Origin: Oxalobacteraceae bacterium UBA4003
Lineage (GTDB): Bacteria; Pseudomonadota; Gammaproteobacteria; Burkholderiales; Burkholderiaceae_D
Assembly (NCBI GenBank): GCA_002384815.1
Contig: DGBN01000065.1
Location: 163,499-227,498 of the forward strand
Direction of reading: 5' to 3'
Length of the DNA stretch: 64,000 nucleotides
The translations under genes and the position numbers were made by a program. This document shows, piece after piece, positions 17,672 to 26,452 of the stretch (its first letter is position 1; each line of letters opens with the position of its first letter). The notes under the pieces were generated by a model that saw nothing but the letters and a program-made list of their open reading frames with translations, did not search any database and had not been told where the DNA came from.

Positions 17672-18625
17672 TTATTTTTTCAGCGGCACCGCATTCGGCA
17701 GGGAAACAGAATGCACTCTGGCAGTTTCCGCCTGCGGCTCGACGTTATCGCGTATCCATCCCAGCATATCCAGCCAGATACGTTTCACTTCTGCTTCGGA
17801 TGGCATTTTTTGTGCATTCGGCAACTCAATCGTGATCACCGGCACCTTCTTGTGGATACCACTGTAGTTACCCAGAGATCCCGGATATACACCAACACGA
17901 TTCAGATGCAAACGGCCGAAGCGACGCGGCGGCTCTGCCGGACCATCGAAATCCAGCACCCCAAAAGGCGCATGCACGGAAATAATCACATCCGGCCGGA
18001 AACGCAGCATTTCGTCATGCACCCAGCGGCTCTCAGGCTCGGACAAGGGGGCATGTCCGGGGAAACGGCGCGGATCGCTTTTGGTTCTGGCGGCCCAGTA
18101 ATGCGGTGCATCATACTTCCAGCCTGGCGTCGGGAAATTGCGATTCAAATCGACGCCATTCGCATTCATGCGCCGGGCGCGTCGGGCCAGCAAGCCATCA
18201 GGATTGACGACCGGCACCACACTCCATTCAAAGTGTTGGGCGGCAGGCGTCGACATCCATTCCAGCCAACGGAATACGATAGAGGAAGAAGTCAGTTCGT
18301 CACCATGAATTCCCCCCATCAGCAACACGCGTAGCGGCGGGTGAGTATGACCTTCGCTTTTGACAGAGGGAATCTGTCGTGCCAGCAAGGGGAATCCTTG
18401 CAGCGAATTGACGCCGGTAGGCACCAGCCCACTACGTTTGCACTTCGGATTCGTAATTCCGGGCAGGCGTACCACCAGACGCCGGCACCACTTCTCAAGC
18501 TCGGTAGGTGCAGCCACTGCGGGTACATTGATCGCAGCACTTGCGCCAGCATTTGCCGCAGCAGTATAGCCCAGCAATAACAGCCAAGGTAAGGCGATGC
18601 GACTGACGGTATTCACGATGCTCAT
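17672..18625 (-). CDS. M14-family zinc carboxypeptidase, exported
   Basis: 317 residues. A signal peptide (ALPWLLLLGYTAAANAGAS) is followed by an M14 fold. Zinc ligands and catalytic residues appear as GGIHGDELTSS (H..E), VVPVVNPDG, RMNANGVDLNRNFPT, the histidine of DVIISVHAPFGV and the catalytic glutamate in ITIELPNA. The spacing resembles the DUF2817/MpaA-like bacterial group, which may trim murein peptides such as gamma-D-Glu-Dap; the real substrate is not shown. It lies between metK and ahcY on the same strand but is probably not part of the methyl cycle. The SAH riboswitch is downstream of it. Confidence 0.85.
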   Translation of the reverse strand: MSIVNTVSRIALPWLLLLGYTAAANAGASAAINVPAVAAPTELEKWCRRLVVRLPGITNPKCKRSGLVPTGVNSLQGFPLLARQIPSVKSEGHTHPPLRVLLMGGIHGDELTSSSIVFRWLEWMSTPAAQHFEWSVVPVVNPDGLLARRARRMNANGVDLNRNFPTPGWKYDAPHYWAARTKSDPRRFPGHAPLSEPESRWVHDEMLRFRPDVIISVHAPFGVLDFDGPAEPPRRFGRLHLNRVGVYPGSLGNYSGIHKKVPVITIELPNAQKMPSEAEVKRIWLDMLGWIRDNVEPQAETARVHSVSLPNAVPLKK

Positions 18626-18761
18626 TCATGCCTCAAAAACAAAATGGTCGGATGAATTCTGCATGAATTTCATCCGACCACAAAGTACAACGATAACTTG
18701 GTTACAAACTGCCAATTGCAAACCGGTTACTGCGCGCAATGAGGCTGCCTCGTGGCCTACG

Positions 18762-18786
18762 CTCACATCCGCTACGCGGATATGAG
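18762..18786 (-). repeat. Hairpin element downstream of metK
   Basis: Inverted repeat CTCACATCCGC (18762-18772) and GCGGATATGAG (18776-18786) around TAC, with one mismatch. It is in the 197-base gap between metK and the carboxypeptidase gene and has no T run. It could be a terminator-like stem or a copy of a dispersed intergenic repeat; only one copy is in this window. Confidence 0.45.
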
Positions 18787-18822
18787 CCCACCCCAAACCC
18801 CAAGTTCGCCGCGAACCCGACC

Positions 18823-19986
18823 TTACAGTCCGGCCGCTGCGCGCAGCGCTTGGGCTTTGTCAGTACGTTCCCATGTGAACTCTGGCTCTTCGCGACCAAA
18901 GTGGCCATAGGCTGCGGTTTTTTGATAAATCGGACGCAGCAGATCGAGCATTTGCACAATGCCTTTTGGACGCAGGTCGAAATGTTCAAGCACCAGTTGA
19001 GCAATTTTTTCATCGCTGATTTTGCCTGTGCCGAATGTCGTGACCATCACCGAAGTCGGCTTCGCCACGCCAATGGCGTACGAAATCTGGATTTGTGCGC
19101 GCTCAGCCAGGCCTGCCGCCACGATATTTTTGGCAACATAACGGCCAGCGTAAGCTGCCGAACGATCTACCTTGGATGGATCCTTGCCGGAGAACGCGCC
19201 ACCACCGTGCGGCGCTGCGCCACCATAGGTATCAACGATGATCTTGCGACCGGTCAAGCCGCAATCGCCTTGCGGACCGCCGATGACGAAACGACCTGTA
19301 GGATTAACCAGGAAGCGTGTATCTTTCAACCATTCAACCGGTACGACAGGCTTGATGATGCTTTCGACGACGGCTTCTTCGATGTCCTTGTGCTGCATTT
19401 CCGGCGCATGTTGCGTCGACAGCACGATGGTGTCTATGGAAACCGGGCGACCATCGACATAACGCAACGTAACTTGCGATTTTGCATCCGGGCGCAACCA
19501 TGGCAGACGACCGTCTTTGCGCAATTCGGACTGGCGCTCAACGATGCGGTGTGCATAGTGAATCGCAGCCGGCATCAGCTCTGCCGTTTCATTGCAGGCG
19601 TAACCAAACATCAAGCCCTGATCGCCAGCGCCCTGGTCGAGATCGATGCCGGCACCCTCATCAACGCCTTGCGCAATGTCCGGCGATTGCTTGTCATAGG
19701 CGACCAGCACGGCGCAACTTTTGTAATCGATGCCGTAGTCGGCATTATCGTAGCCGATACGTTTGATGGTGTTGCGCGCTACTTCGATGTAATCAACGTT
19801 GGCGAACGTGGTGATTTCACCAGCCAGCACAACCAGACCAGTGTTGCACAGCGTTTCTGCTGCGACACGCGCCTTTGGATCTTGCTGGAAAATTGCATCA
19901 AGGATCGCGTCGGAAATTTGATCGGCAACCTTGTCAGGGTGCCCTTCAGAGACGGATTCGGAGGTAAACAGAAAATCATTAGCCAT
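18823..19986 (-). CDS. metK: S-adenosylmethionine synthase
   Basis: 387 residues. It makes SAM from methionine and ATP, the source of the methyl groups that ahcY and metF recycle. Signature stretches: [20 protein letters not shown], the [13 protein letters not shown] phosphate-binding hexapeptide region, and [19 protein letters not shown] near residue 260. Length and both ends match the family exactly. It is divergent from the lipid A acyltransferase pair; the 165-base gap contains a 7-bp inverted repeat in the metK leader. Confidence 0.97.
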   Translation of the reverse strand: MANDFLFTSESVSEGHPDKVADQISDAILDAIFQQDPKARVAAETLCNTGLVVLAGEITTFANVDYIEVARNTIKRIGYDNADYGIDYKSCAVLVAYDKQSPDIAQGVDEGAGIDLDQGAGDQGLMFGYACNETAELMPAAIHYAHRIVERQSELRKDGRLPWLRPDAKSQVTLRYVDGRPVSIDTIVLSTQHAPEMQHKDIEEAVVESIIKPVVPVEWLKDTRFLVNPTGRFVIGGPQGDCGLTGRKIIVDTYGGAAPHGGGAFSGKDPSKVDRSAAYAGRYVAKNIVAAGLAERAQIQISYAIGVAKPTSVMVTTFGTGKISDEKIAQLVLEHFDLRPKGIVQMLDLLRPIYQKTAAYGHFGREEPEFTWERTDKAQALRAAAGL

Positions 19987-20001
19987 CGCAGGTTCTTTCT
20001 A

Positions 20002-20028
20002 TAGTTGGTTGGATGTCGCGGCCAACTA
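20002..20028 (-). promoter_or_regulatory. Inverted repeat in the metK leader
   Basis: TAGTTGG (20002-20008) and CCAACTA (20022-20028) with a 13-base spacer, 16 bases upstream of the metK ATG on the minus strand. In RNA it would form a 7-bp hairpin just before the ribosome site. It does not match any SAM riboswitch class I can recall. It could equally be a DNA operator. Confidence 0.4.
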
Positions 20029-20164
20029 AATGAGCCTGCGACGCTTTAGCGAAATTTATATACCGCCTCGCAAGTTGTCATTAACTCGGCGGTTGCTTCT
20101 TTGTGCTATTTTACGCCTCTTGAAAAAATTCGGCAAAGTCTTGCAAAAGAGGATGCTCGACGCA

Positions 20165-21037
20165 ATGCTAGTACTTCTTTTTCGCCTGCTGTCTTACCTG
20201 CCCTTGCCCATCCTGCATGCAATCGGCAGCGCATTCGGCTGGGCCGTTTATCTTGCCTCCCCCTCCTATCGCCGTCGCCTGCAGGAAAATATACGTCAGG
20301 CCGGCTTTGACTGTCATTTGTCGGCGGCGATTGCAGAATCCGGCAAAAATGTACTGGAACTACCCTTTATCTGGTGTGCCTCTCCGCAACGTGTATTGAA
20401 AACCGTCACGATCAAAAACTGGGAGTTGGTACAACAGGCGCAAGATGCCAAGCGCGGCATTATTTTTCTGACGCCACATCTAGGCTGCTTTGAAGTGTCC
20501 GCGCAAGCTACCGCTGCGCACTTGCCGCTGACCGTCATGTACCGTCCACCACGGCAAGCAGCGTTGAAGCCGCTGATCGAGGATGCACGGGCGCGCCACA
20601 ATCTTTCGTTGGCGCCAGCCAATCTGAGCGGCGTGCGTGCCTTGTTCAAGGTAGTGAAAAGAAGTGGTGCAATCGGTTTATTACCTGACCAGGTTCCGCA
20701 AAACGGTGAGGGTATATGGGCTGATTTTTTCGGCAAACCTGCTTACACAATGACCTTGCCGGCCAAGATGCTGGAAATGAGCAGTGCGACCATGATTCTC
20801 GCCTTCGCAGAACGTTTGCCGCGCGGCAGGGGGTATACCTTGCACTTCCTGCCCTTCAACATGACCGCAGAATTGACACCGCAACAGCAGGTACGCGCAA
20901 TCAATGCCGCCATGGAACAGTTGATCAGCATGTGCCCTGCGCAATATTTCTGGAGCTATAACCACTACAAGATACCGGCCGGCGTAGTTCCTCCCGACGA
21001 ACACACTCCTGCTGACGCCGACAAGGTTGCGCCATGA
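20165..21037 (+). CDS. Lipid A biosynthesis acyltransferase (LpxL/HtrB type)
   Basis: 290 residues from ATG 20165, which lies 12 bases after AAAGAGG; an ATG at 20153 (adding MLDA) directly abuts that site. One N-terminal membrane helix is followed by the acyltransferase domain with the H-x4-E motif in FLTPHLGCFE, then VMYRPPR, and the DQVPQNGEGIWADFFGKPA region. Such enzymes transfer a secondary acyl chain from acyl-ACP to Kdo2-lipid IVA at the inner membrane. A second, different family member overlaps its stop codon. The order in which the two act cannot be read from sequence. Confidence 0.88.
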   Translation: MLVLLFRLLSYLPLPILHAIGSAFGWAVYLASPSYRRRLQENIRQAGFDCHLSAAIAESGKNVLELPFIWCASPQRVLKTVTIKNWELVQQAQDAKRGIIFLTPHLGCFEVSAQATAAHLPLTVMYRPPRQAALKPLIEDARARHNLSLAPANLSGVRALFKVVKRSGAIGLLPDQVPQNGEGIWADFFGKPAYTMTLPAKMLEMSSATMILAFAERLPRGRGYTLHFLPFNMTAELTPQQQVRAINAAMEQLISMCPAQYFWSYNHYKIPAGVVPPDEHTPADADKVAP

Positions 21038-21933
21038 GATTACTGATCATGCTGATGTGGCTGTTGCACTGGCTGCCGCTACCGCTGCTCGCGCGTCTGG
21101 GCAAAGCCATCGGCAGCCTGCTGTTTATTTACAAGAAATCGCGCCGTCACATCACGCTCATCAATCTCGGCCTGTGCTTCCCCGAATGGAGTGAAGAACA
21201 GCGCCGCACCATCGCGAAACAACATTTTCAAAACTATGCGCGCAGCGTACTGGAACGCGGCATCCTGTGGTGGGCCTCCGAAGCGCGCCTGCGTCGCCTG
21301 ATTGTGATCGAACCCGGCGTGCCGGTGGCGGCAATCGAGGCCAGTCCGACCATATTGCTATGTCCGCATTTCGTCAGCCTGGATGTGGCCGGCGTTGCGG
21401 TGATGCTGGAGTCTTCGCTGTGCTCCATCTACACGCAGCAACGCAATCCGGTCTTCGATCAAGTGTTACGCAAGGGTCGTTCGCGCTTTCGCCCGGTCAA
21501 ACTGTTTGCGCGCGCAGAAGGTGTCAAATCCATTATTCGCGCCATGCGCGACGGCCTGCCTTTTTTCATGCTGCCGGATATGGATTTCGGTGCAAAGGAT
21601 GCCGAATTCGTCCCGTTTTTTGGCGTATCTGCCGCCACCCTGACAGCGCCGGCGCGCATTGCTGCCGCCACCAGAGCCAAAGTCATTCCAGTGGTCGCCA
21701 CTTATCTACCCGACTATCGCGGCTGGACCGTCAAATTTTATCCGGCCTGGGAAAACTTTCCGGGTGACGACATACTCGCCGCTACGCGTGCGATGAATGC
21801 CTTCGTCGAAGATCGCGTGCGCGAAACGCCAGCCGAATATTTCTGGGTCCACAAGCGTTTCAAGACGCGCCCGCCCGGCGAAAATAGTTTCTACGCCGCG
21901 AATACTCAGGATGACGTACCGCCAGCATACTGA
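21034..21933 (+). CDS. Lipid A biosynthesis acyltransferase, second copy
   Basis: 299 residues, overlapping the previous gene by ATGA. Same architecture: N-terminal hydrophobic anchor, then H-x4-D within LLCPHFVSLDV, the YTQQRNPVFD segment, FFMLPDMDFGAKDAEFVPFFGV and a C-terminal PAEYFWVHKRFKTRP, the usual end of the family. The two copies differ widely, so they are ancient paralogues with separate positions or acyl specificity, as LpxL and LpxM are in enterics. Tight coupling implies equal production. dapF follows after about 90 bases. Confidence 0.88.
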   Translation: MRLLIMLMWLLHWLPLPLLARLGKAIGSLLFIYKKSRRHITLINLGLCFPEWSEEQRRTIAKQHFQNYARSVLERGILWWASEARLRRLIVIEPGVPVAAIEASPTILLCPHFVSLDVAGVAVMLESSLCSIYTQQRNPVFDQVLRKGRSRFRPVKLFARAEGVKSIIRAMRDGLPFFMLPDMDFGAKDAEFVPFFGVSAATLTAPARIAAATRAKVIPVVATYLPDYRGWTVKFYPAWENFPGDDILAATRAMNAFVEDRVRETPAEYFWVHKRFKTRPPGENSFYAANTQDDVPPAY

Positions 21934-22020
21934 TGCAAGCCGGACACCCTGTTTTCCAGATATGACCAGACAATGATGCGCAGCCAGATCCAGCGGCCGC
22001 AGCTATATAATAATCGCCAC

Positions 22021-22872
22021 ATGAAAATCAAATTCACAAAAATGCATGGTGCCGGTAACGATTTCGTCGTCATCGATGCCATCAATCAATCCATCCATTT
22101 CACACCGGCACAATGGCAGCAGTTGGCAGACCGGCGCTTTGGCGTGGGTGCCGATCAAATGCTGGTAGTGGAAAAACCGCAAGCCGCAGGCGTCGATTTT
22201 CGCTATCGCATCTACAACGCCGACGGCGGCGAAGTCGAGCAGTGCGGTAATGGTGCACGCGCCTTCGTCAAATTCGTGACCGACAAAAAACTCACGGACA
22301 AACAGGCCATCAAGGTAGAAACCATGTCTGGAGTAATCGAGCCGCGACTCGAAGCCAATGGTCAGATTACCGTCGATATGGGTGCACCCATACTGACGCC
22401 GGAAGAGGTCCCGTTCGACGTCAGCGACCTGCCATGCAAGGCGGAAGGCGCTGACACCTTGTGGCCGCTGGAAATCAGGGGTGAAACCCACTGGATTTCC
22501 GTCTTGTCGATGGGCAATCCACATGCAGTGCAAGTCGTCGCCGATGTGGATCATGCACCGGTGCGCGAAGATGGCGTGTTGATCGAGCATCATCCGCGCT
22601 TTCCGAAACGCGTCAACGCCGGCTTCATGCAAATCATCAATACGCACCAGATCAAGTTGCGCGTATTCGAGCGTGGCGCCGGAGAAACATTGGCCTGCGG
22701 CACCGGCGCCTGTGCAGCTGTCGTCACCGGCATACGGCGCGGCCTGCTGGCATCGCCGGTCAAGGTACAAACGCGCGGCGGCGAATTGTCGATTGCGTGG
22801 GCAGGCGATATCTCGCCCGTCCTGCTGACCGGCCCGGCTGTGACGGTATTCGAAGGCGAAATCGAACTTTGA
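22021..22872 (+). CDS. dapF: Diaminopimelate epimerase
   Basis: 283 residues. It interconverts LL- and meso-diaminopimelate without PLP, for lysine and peptidoglycan. Both catalytic cysteines are in their motifs: [13 protein letters not shown] (about residue 73) and [12 protein letters not shown] (about 226). The start at 22021 gives the standard [15 protein letters not shown] beginning; the longer frame to 21973 is not conserved. It starts the dapF-DUF484-xerC group that is also seen in enterics. Confidence 0.96.
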   Translation: MKIKFTKMHGAGNDFVVIDAINQSIHFTPAQWQQLADRRFGVGADQMLVVEKPQAAGVDFRYRIYNADGGEVEQCGNGARAFVKFVTDKKLTDKQAIKVETMSGVIEPRLEANGQITVDMGAPILTPEEVPFDVSDLPCKAEGADTLWPLEIRGETHWISVLSMGNPHAVQVVADVDHAPVREDGVLIEHHPRFPKRVNAGFMQIINTHQIKLRVFERGAGETLACGTGACAAVVTGIRRGLLASPVKVQTRGGELSIAWAGDISPVLLTGPAVTVFEGEIEL

Positions 22873-22977
22873 TCCGCTAGCGCAGAATTGCTTGCTGCCT
22901 CACGGATGTCGGTTAGAATCATGAGCAAGCATGCAGCCACACTCACCTACACCGATTTTTCTATCCTATCTAGCCAC

Positions 22978-23646
22978 ATGACTTCTCCACTGGACTCCAA
23001 CGCCGTCGCCGACTATTTACTGAACAACCCGCACTTCTTTGAAGAACATGCGGAAGTTCTGGCACAGATAAAACTGTCGAGCCCGCTCGGCGGCCGTACC
23101 TTATCTTTGCAGGAACGGCAAATGGATGTGATGCGCGAGAAGTTCAAGATCATGGAGCTGCGCCTGGCCGAGTTGATCCGCATCGGCCAGGAAAACGACC
23201 AGATCACACAAAAGTTTCACAGCTGGACGCGTTCGCTGCTGCTGGCGCGCAACGACGTGGATTTACCGCATATGCTGACGACGGGATTGCAAACCACCTT
23301 CGCCGTGCCGCACGTCACACTGCGCCTGTGGGGTGCGGCGGAAGAATTTTCGCACACATGGTTTGCAGCACCGGTTTCCGCTGATTCACGAATTTTCTCC
23401 AACGGTTTGACGACACCTTTTTGCGGTAGCAACAACGATTTTGAAGCGGCTTCGTGGTTAGAAGATGCGCCTTCGATACAATCGCTGGCCCTGCTCCCCT
23501 TGCGGCTGGACGATGCACCGGAAGCGTTTGGCCTGCTGGTGCTCGGCTCGCCTGATCCACATCGATTCACCTCCGATATGGCCACCGATTTCCTGACCAA
23601 TATCGGCCAAACCGCCAGCGCTGCGCTGTCGAGTCTGCTCGACTAA
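22978..23646 (+). CDS. DUF484 (YigA-like) GAF-type protein
   Basis: 222 residues. An N-terminal helical part (AVADYLLNNPHFFEEHAEVLAQIKL, split here as AVADYLLNNPHFFEEH and EVLAQIKL) and LSLQERQMDVMREK lead into a GAF-like domain. DUF484 genes sit between dapF and xerC in many proteobacteria, including E. coli (yigA), but their role is unknown. The ATG at 22978 was chosen because the family motif starts a few residues later. The gap to xerC is 9 bases, so the two are probably translated from the same message. Confidence 0.85.
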   Translation: MTSPLDSNAVADYLLNNPHFFEEHAEVLAQIKLSSPLGGRTLSLQERQMDVMREKFKIMELRLAELIRIGQENDQITQKFHSWTRSLLLARNDVDLPHMLTTGLQTTFAVPHVTLRLWGAAEEFSHTWFAAPVSADSRIFSNGLTTPFCGSNNDFEAASWLEDAPSIQSLALLPLRLDDAPEAFGLLVLGSPDPHRFTSDMATDFLTNIGQTASAALSSLLD

Positions 23647-23655
23647 CTTGTCACC

Positions 23656-24612
23656 GTGAGCCTTGCCGGGAATCAGGCGTACCTGGATGGTTACCTCGAT
23701 AGCCTGATCAGCCAGCGGCAATTGTCGCCGCTGACGATTGCCAGCTATCGACGTGATCTGCTGGAGTTGCTTGCACTGGCAACTGCAGGCGATGGCAGGG
23801 CAGCGCTCACCGCCATCAGTCATTTCCAGATCCGTAAATTTGCTGCACAACTGCACGCCAAAGGCTTGAACGCGCGCTCAATCGCGCGCAAGCTTTCCGC
23901 CTGGCGCAGCTTCTTCAACTGGCTCTCCGAACAAAATGTCGTCACCTCCAATCCAGTGGATGGCATCAAGGCACCCAAACGCAGCAAACCCCTGCCAAAA
24001 GCACTGGCGGCCGATGATGCCGTGCGCCTGGTATCTTCAAGCAACCCAGGGAAAAACGCCGATGCGACCATGCAGCTATGCAATCACGCGATGTTTGAGC
24101 TGCTGTATTCCAGCGGTTTGCGCGTCTCCGAACTGGTGGGTCTGGATCTCAGATATGTGCAGGAAAATCACTACGCATCGGCTGGATGGATAGATTTTGA
24201 TGCGCATGAGGCGATGGTCACCGGCAAAGGCAGCAAGATGCGCAGTGTTCCTGTCGGCCAGCCTGCAATCGATGCACTCAAAGCCTGGCTGGTGGTGCGC
24301 GATACATTGGTCAAGCTCGATCCGCATCCACTGTTTTTAAGTGAACGCGGCACACGTATTTCAGCGCGCGTGCTGCAGTTGCGCCTGAAAACGCATGGAC
24401 AAGCCGTCGGCCTGCCCACGGATGTGCATCCACATGTATTGCGTCACTCCTTCGCTTCACATGTATTGCAATCGTCCGGCGATTTGCGCGCAGTACAGGA
24501 AATGCTCGGGCACGCATCCATTTCCGCCACACAGATCTATACCTCACTGGACTTTCAGCGCCTGGCACAGGTCTACGACGCCGCCCACCCACGTGCCAAA
24601 AAGAAACCCTGA
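23656..24612 (+). CDS. xerC: Tyrosine recombinase XerC
   Basis: 318 residues from a GTG start. It resolves chromosome dimers at dif together with XerD, whose gene is not in the window. An N-terminal SAM-like core-binding domain (YLDSLISQRQLSPLTIASYR) is followed by the catalytic domain: arginine in YSSGLRVSELVGL, lysine in TGKGSKMRSVPVG, H-x2-R in HVLRHSFASH, the second histidine in LGHASIS, and the nucleophilic tyrosine in QIYTSLD. The dapF-DUF484-xerC order supports XerC over XerD. Confidence 0.93.
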   Translation: MSLAGNQAYLDGYLDSLISQRQLSPLTIASYRRDLLELLALATAGDGRAALTAISHFQIRKFAAQLHAKGLNARSIARKLSAWRSFFNWLSEQNVVTSNPVDGIKAPKRSKPLPKALAADDAVRLVSSSNPGKNADATMQLCNHAMFELLYSSGLRVSELVGLDLRYVQENHYASAGWIDFDAHEAMVTGKGSKMRSVPVGQPAIDALKAWLVVRDTLVKLDPHPLFLSERGTRISARVLQLRLKTHGQAVGLPTDVHPHVLRHSFASHVLQSSGDLRAVQEMLGHASISATQIYTSLDFQRLAQVYDAAHPRAKKKP

Positions 24613-24676
24613 TTCATCGGCATCCCGTCGCATTCCTTGCACTGCGCCATGAAAAGCATGAGCTCAAACGGATAGA

Positions 24677-24693
24677 TTGCAACTGAATTGCAA
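24677..24693 (+). promoter_or_regulatory. Candidate Zur-type operator and promoter upstream of the Fur-family gene
   Basis: The 17-mer TTGCAACTGAATTGCAA has two self-complementary TTGCAA halves 5 bases apart. Its first half doubles as a plausible -35, with CATAAT (24701-24706) as -10 at 18-base spacing. An almost identical 17-mer occurs at 27493-27509 before the small membrane protein and TonB receptor genes. It lies 41 bases before the regulator's ATG, a normal place for autoregulation. Assignment to Zur is inference. Confidence 0.5.
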
Positions 24694-24734
24694 ATTGCGG
24701 CATAATCAGCACACTATTCATTACCAGCAGCAGC

Positions 24735-25268
24735 ATGAAGAAATCCGCCGCCCCAGATTACCCCGCCCTGGCTGAAAGCCAGCTGCGCGACACTTCGCTA
24801 CGCGCCACCGATGCCCGCATCAAGGTACTGGCCGCTTTGCTGGGCGCACCATATGCGCTCTCGCATCAGGACGTACAGGACACGCTGGTCGATATGGATA
24901 GGGTCACGCTCTACCGTGCGCTGGACGCGCTGACCGATGCCGGACTGGCGCACAAGATAGCCAGTGACGATCGCGTATTCCGTTATAACGCCGGCGCCGA
25001 ACATCTGGCAGTCGGCGGTAAAAACCAGATACTGCAACAGCAGCATCAACACGGTCATTTCAAATGTACGCGTTGTGCCAAGGTTTTCTGTATCGATAAC
25101 GTCGATGAAAAACTGCTCGCCACCGATACCCAGGCAAAACTCAATCCATCGGCCGCCACCTTGCGCCAGCAATTGCAAAAGGTACTGCAAGCCACACTGG
25201 GAAAAGGTTTCCAAAGTCACGAAATCGAACTCACCATCAAGGGATGGTGCGCCGATTGCGCACATTAA
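24735..25268 (+). CDS. zur: Fur-family regulator, probably Zur
   Basis: 177 residues. The winged-helix part (LRATDARIKVLAALLG, then HQDVQDTLVDMDRVTLYRALDAL) is followed by the metal-sensing domain with HGHFKCTRCAKVFC and a final CADC, giving the structural C-x2-C pairs. Fur-family members repress genes when the metal is bound. I favour Zur because the next gene, 24 bases on, is a COG0523 GTPase with a histidine-rich loop, and a TonB receptor with a histidine-rich loop is nearby. Perhaps Fur or another metal is sensed. The QQQHQHGH linker may bind metal. Confidence 0.78.
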   Translation: MKKSAAPDYPALAESQLRDTSLRATDARIKVLAALLGAPYALSHQDVQDTLVDMDRVTLYRALDALTDAGLAHKIASDDRVFRYNAGAEHLAVGGKNQILQQQHQHGHFKCTRCAKVFCIDNVDEKLLATDTQAKLNPSAATLRQQLQKVLQATLGKGFQSHEIELTIKGWCADCAH

Positions 25269-25292
25269 ATCCAAGGCATTATTTCAAACATC

Positions 25293-26339
25293 ATGGCACT
25301 CATTCCCACCACCATTCTGACCGGCTTCCTGGGAGCTGGCAAAACCACGCTACTCAACCGTATTCTGCAGGAGCCGCACGGTTTCAAGATTGCGGTCATT
25401 GAAAACGAATTCGGCCAGGAAAATATAGATAACGAAATTCTGGTGCAGGATGGCACCGAACAGATAGTCGAGATGAACAACGGCTGCATCTGCTGCACCG
25501 TACGTGGCGACCTGATCGTGGCACTGACTGCGCTGGCACAACGCCGCCATGCCGGCGAACTGCAGTTCGACCATGTCGTGATCGAAACTACCGGCCTTGC
25601 CAATCCGGGCCCGGTGGCACAGACATTCTTCATCGATGAAGAAGTCGCCGCCGACTATCTGGTCGATGCCATCATTACCGTGGTCGATGCCAAACATGCG
25701 ATGCACCAGCTCGATACCTATGAAGAAGCACAACGTCAGATCGGCTTTGCCGACAAGTTGCTGCTATCCAAAACCGACCTGGTCAGCGCAGATGAATTAG
25801 AAATTCTGACCGAACGCATCAAGCGCATCAATCCGCGCGCACCTGTCAGCGACACGGATTTTGGCCGCGTGGCAATTGCCGAGGTGCTGGACCTGCGCGG
25901 TTTCAACCTGAATGACAAGCTTGAGATAGACCCCGATTTCATTGCAGCAGAAGAGCATGCGCACGATGACCATCATGATCATGCTTGCGATACGCATTGC
26001 ACGCATGATCACCATCACGACCATCATCATTCACATCACAGCGACAATATCGCCGCCTTCGTCTTCAAGAGCGAGCGCCCGTTCAATACTGAAAAACTGG
26101 ATGAATTCCTCGGTAGCATCGTGCAGGTATTCGGCCCGCGCATGCTGCGTTACAAGGGTGTGCTGTGGATGGATGGCGCCGATCGCAAGGTTGTATTCCA
26201 GGGAGTACACCAGATCATGGGGTCTGATATAGGCGGGAAATGGGGTGAAAATGAGAGCCGTTCAAGCAAAATGGTGTTTATTGGACAGAATCTACCAAAA
26301 GAAACTTTTATTCTCGGATTGGAACAATGTTTGGTATAA
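25293..26339 (+). CDS. COG0523 (CobW/ZigA-like) metallochaperone GTPase
   Basis: 348 residues. The G3E P-loop GTPase domain shows GFLGAGKTTLLNR, the ENEFGQ region, the metal-binding C-x-C-C in NNGCICCTVRGDL, ETTGLANPGP and the SKTDLV base motif. Between about residues 220 and 251 lies a loop with many histidines (DDHHDHACDTHC, DHHHDHHHSHHSD), then the CobW C-terminal domain. COG0523 proteins deliver metals, often zinc, to client enzymes under scarcity. Its place right after the Fur-family gene supports control by that regulator. Cobalt, as in CobW proper, is less likely because no cobalamin gene is nearby. Confidence 0.9.
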   Translation: MALIPTTILTGFLGAGKTTLLNRILQEPHGFKIAVIENEFGQENIDNEILVQDGTEQIVEMNNGCICCTVRGDLIVALTALAQRRHAGELQFDHVVIETTGLANPGPVAQTFFIDEEVAADYLVDAIITVVDAKHAMHQLDTYEEAQRQIGFADKLLLSKTDLVSADELEILTERIKRINPRAPVSDTDFGRVAIAEVLDLRGFNLNDKLEIDPDFIAAEEHAHDDHHDHACDTHCTHDHHHDHHHSHHSDNIAAFVFKSERPFNTEKLDEFLGSIVQVFGPRMLRYKGVLWMDGADRKVVFQGVHQIMGSDIGGKWGENESRSSKMVFIGQNLPKETFILGLEQCLV

Positions 26340-26452
26340 ACTACCGTGGTTTTGAGCTCAGGGTATGATGGTCTGGATGATGCGAGAGATGCGATTCGCA
26401 CGCGGAACACGATAAGATCTGATGTGTGAAGGTTCATTAAGGACAAGGGACT

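Noticed and set aside
18739..20004. 421-codon plus-strand open frame opposite metK
   Set aside because: Shadow of metK; it begins inside the intergenic hairpin region and has no recognisable domain.
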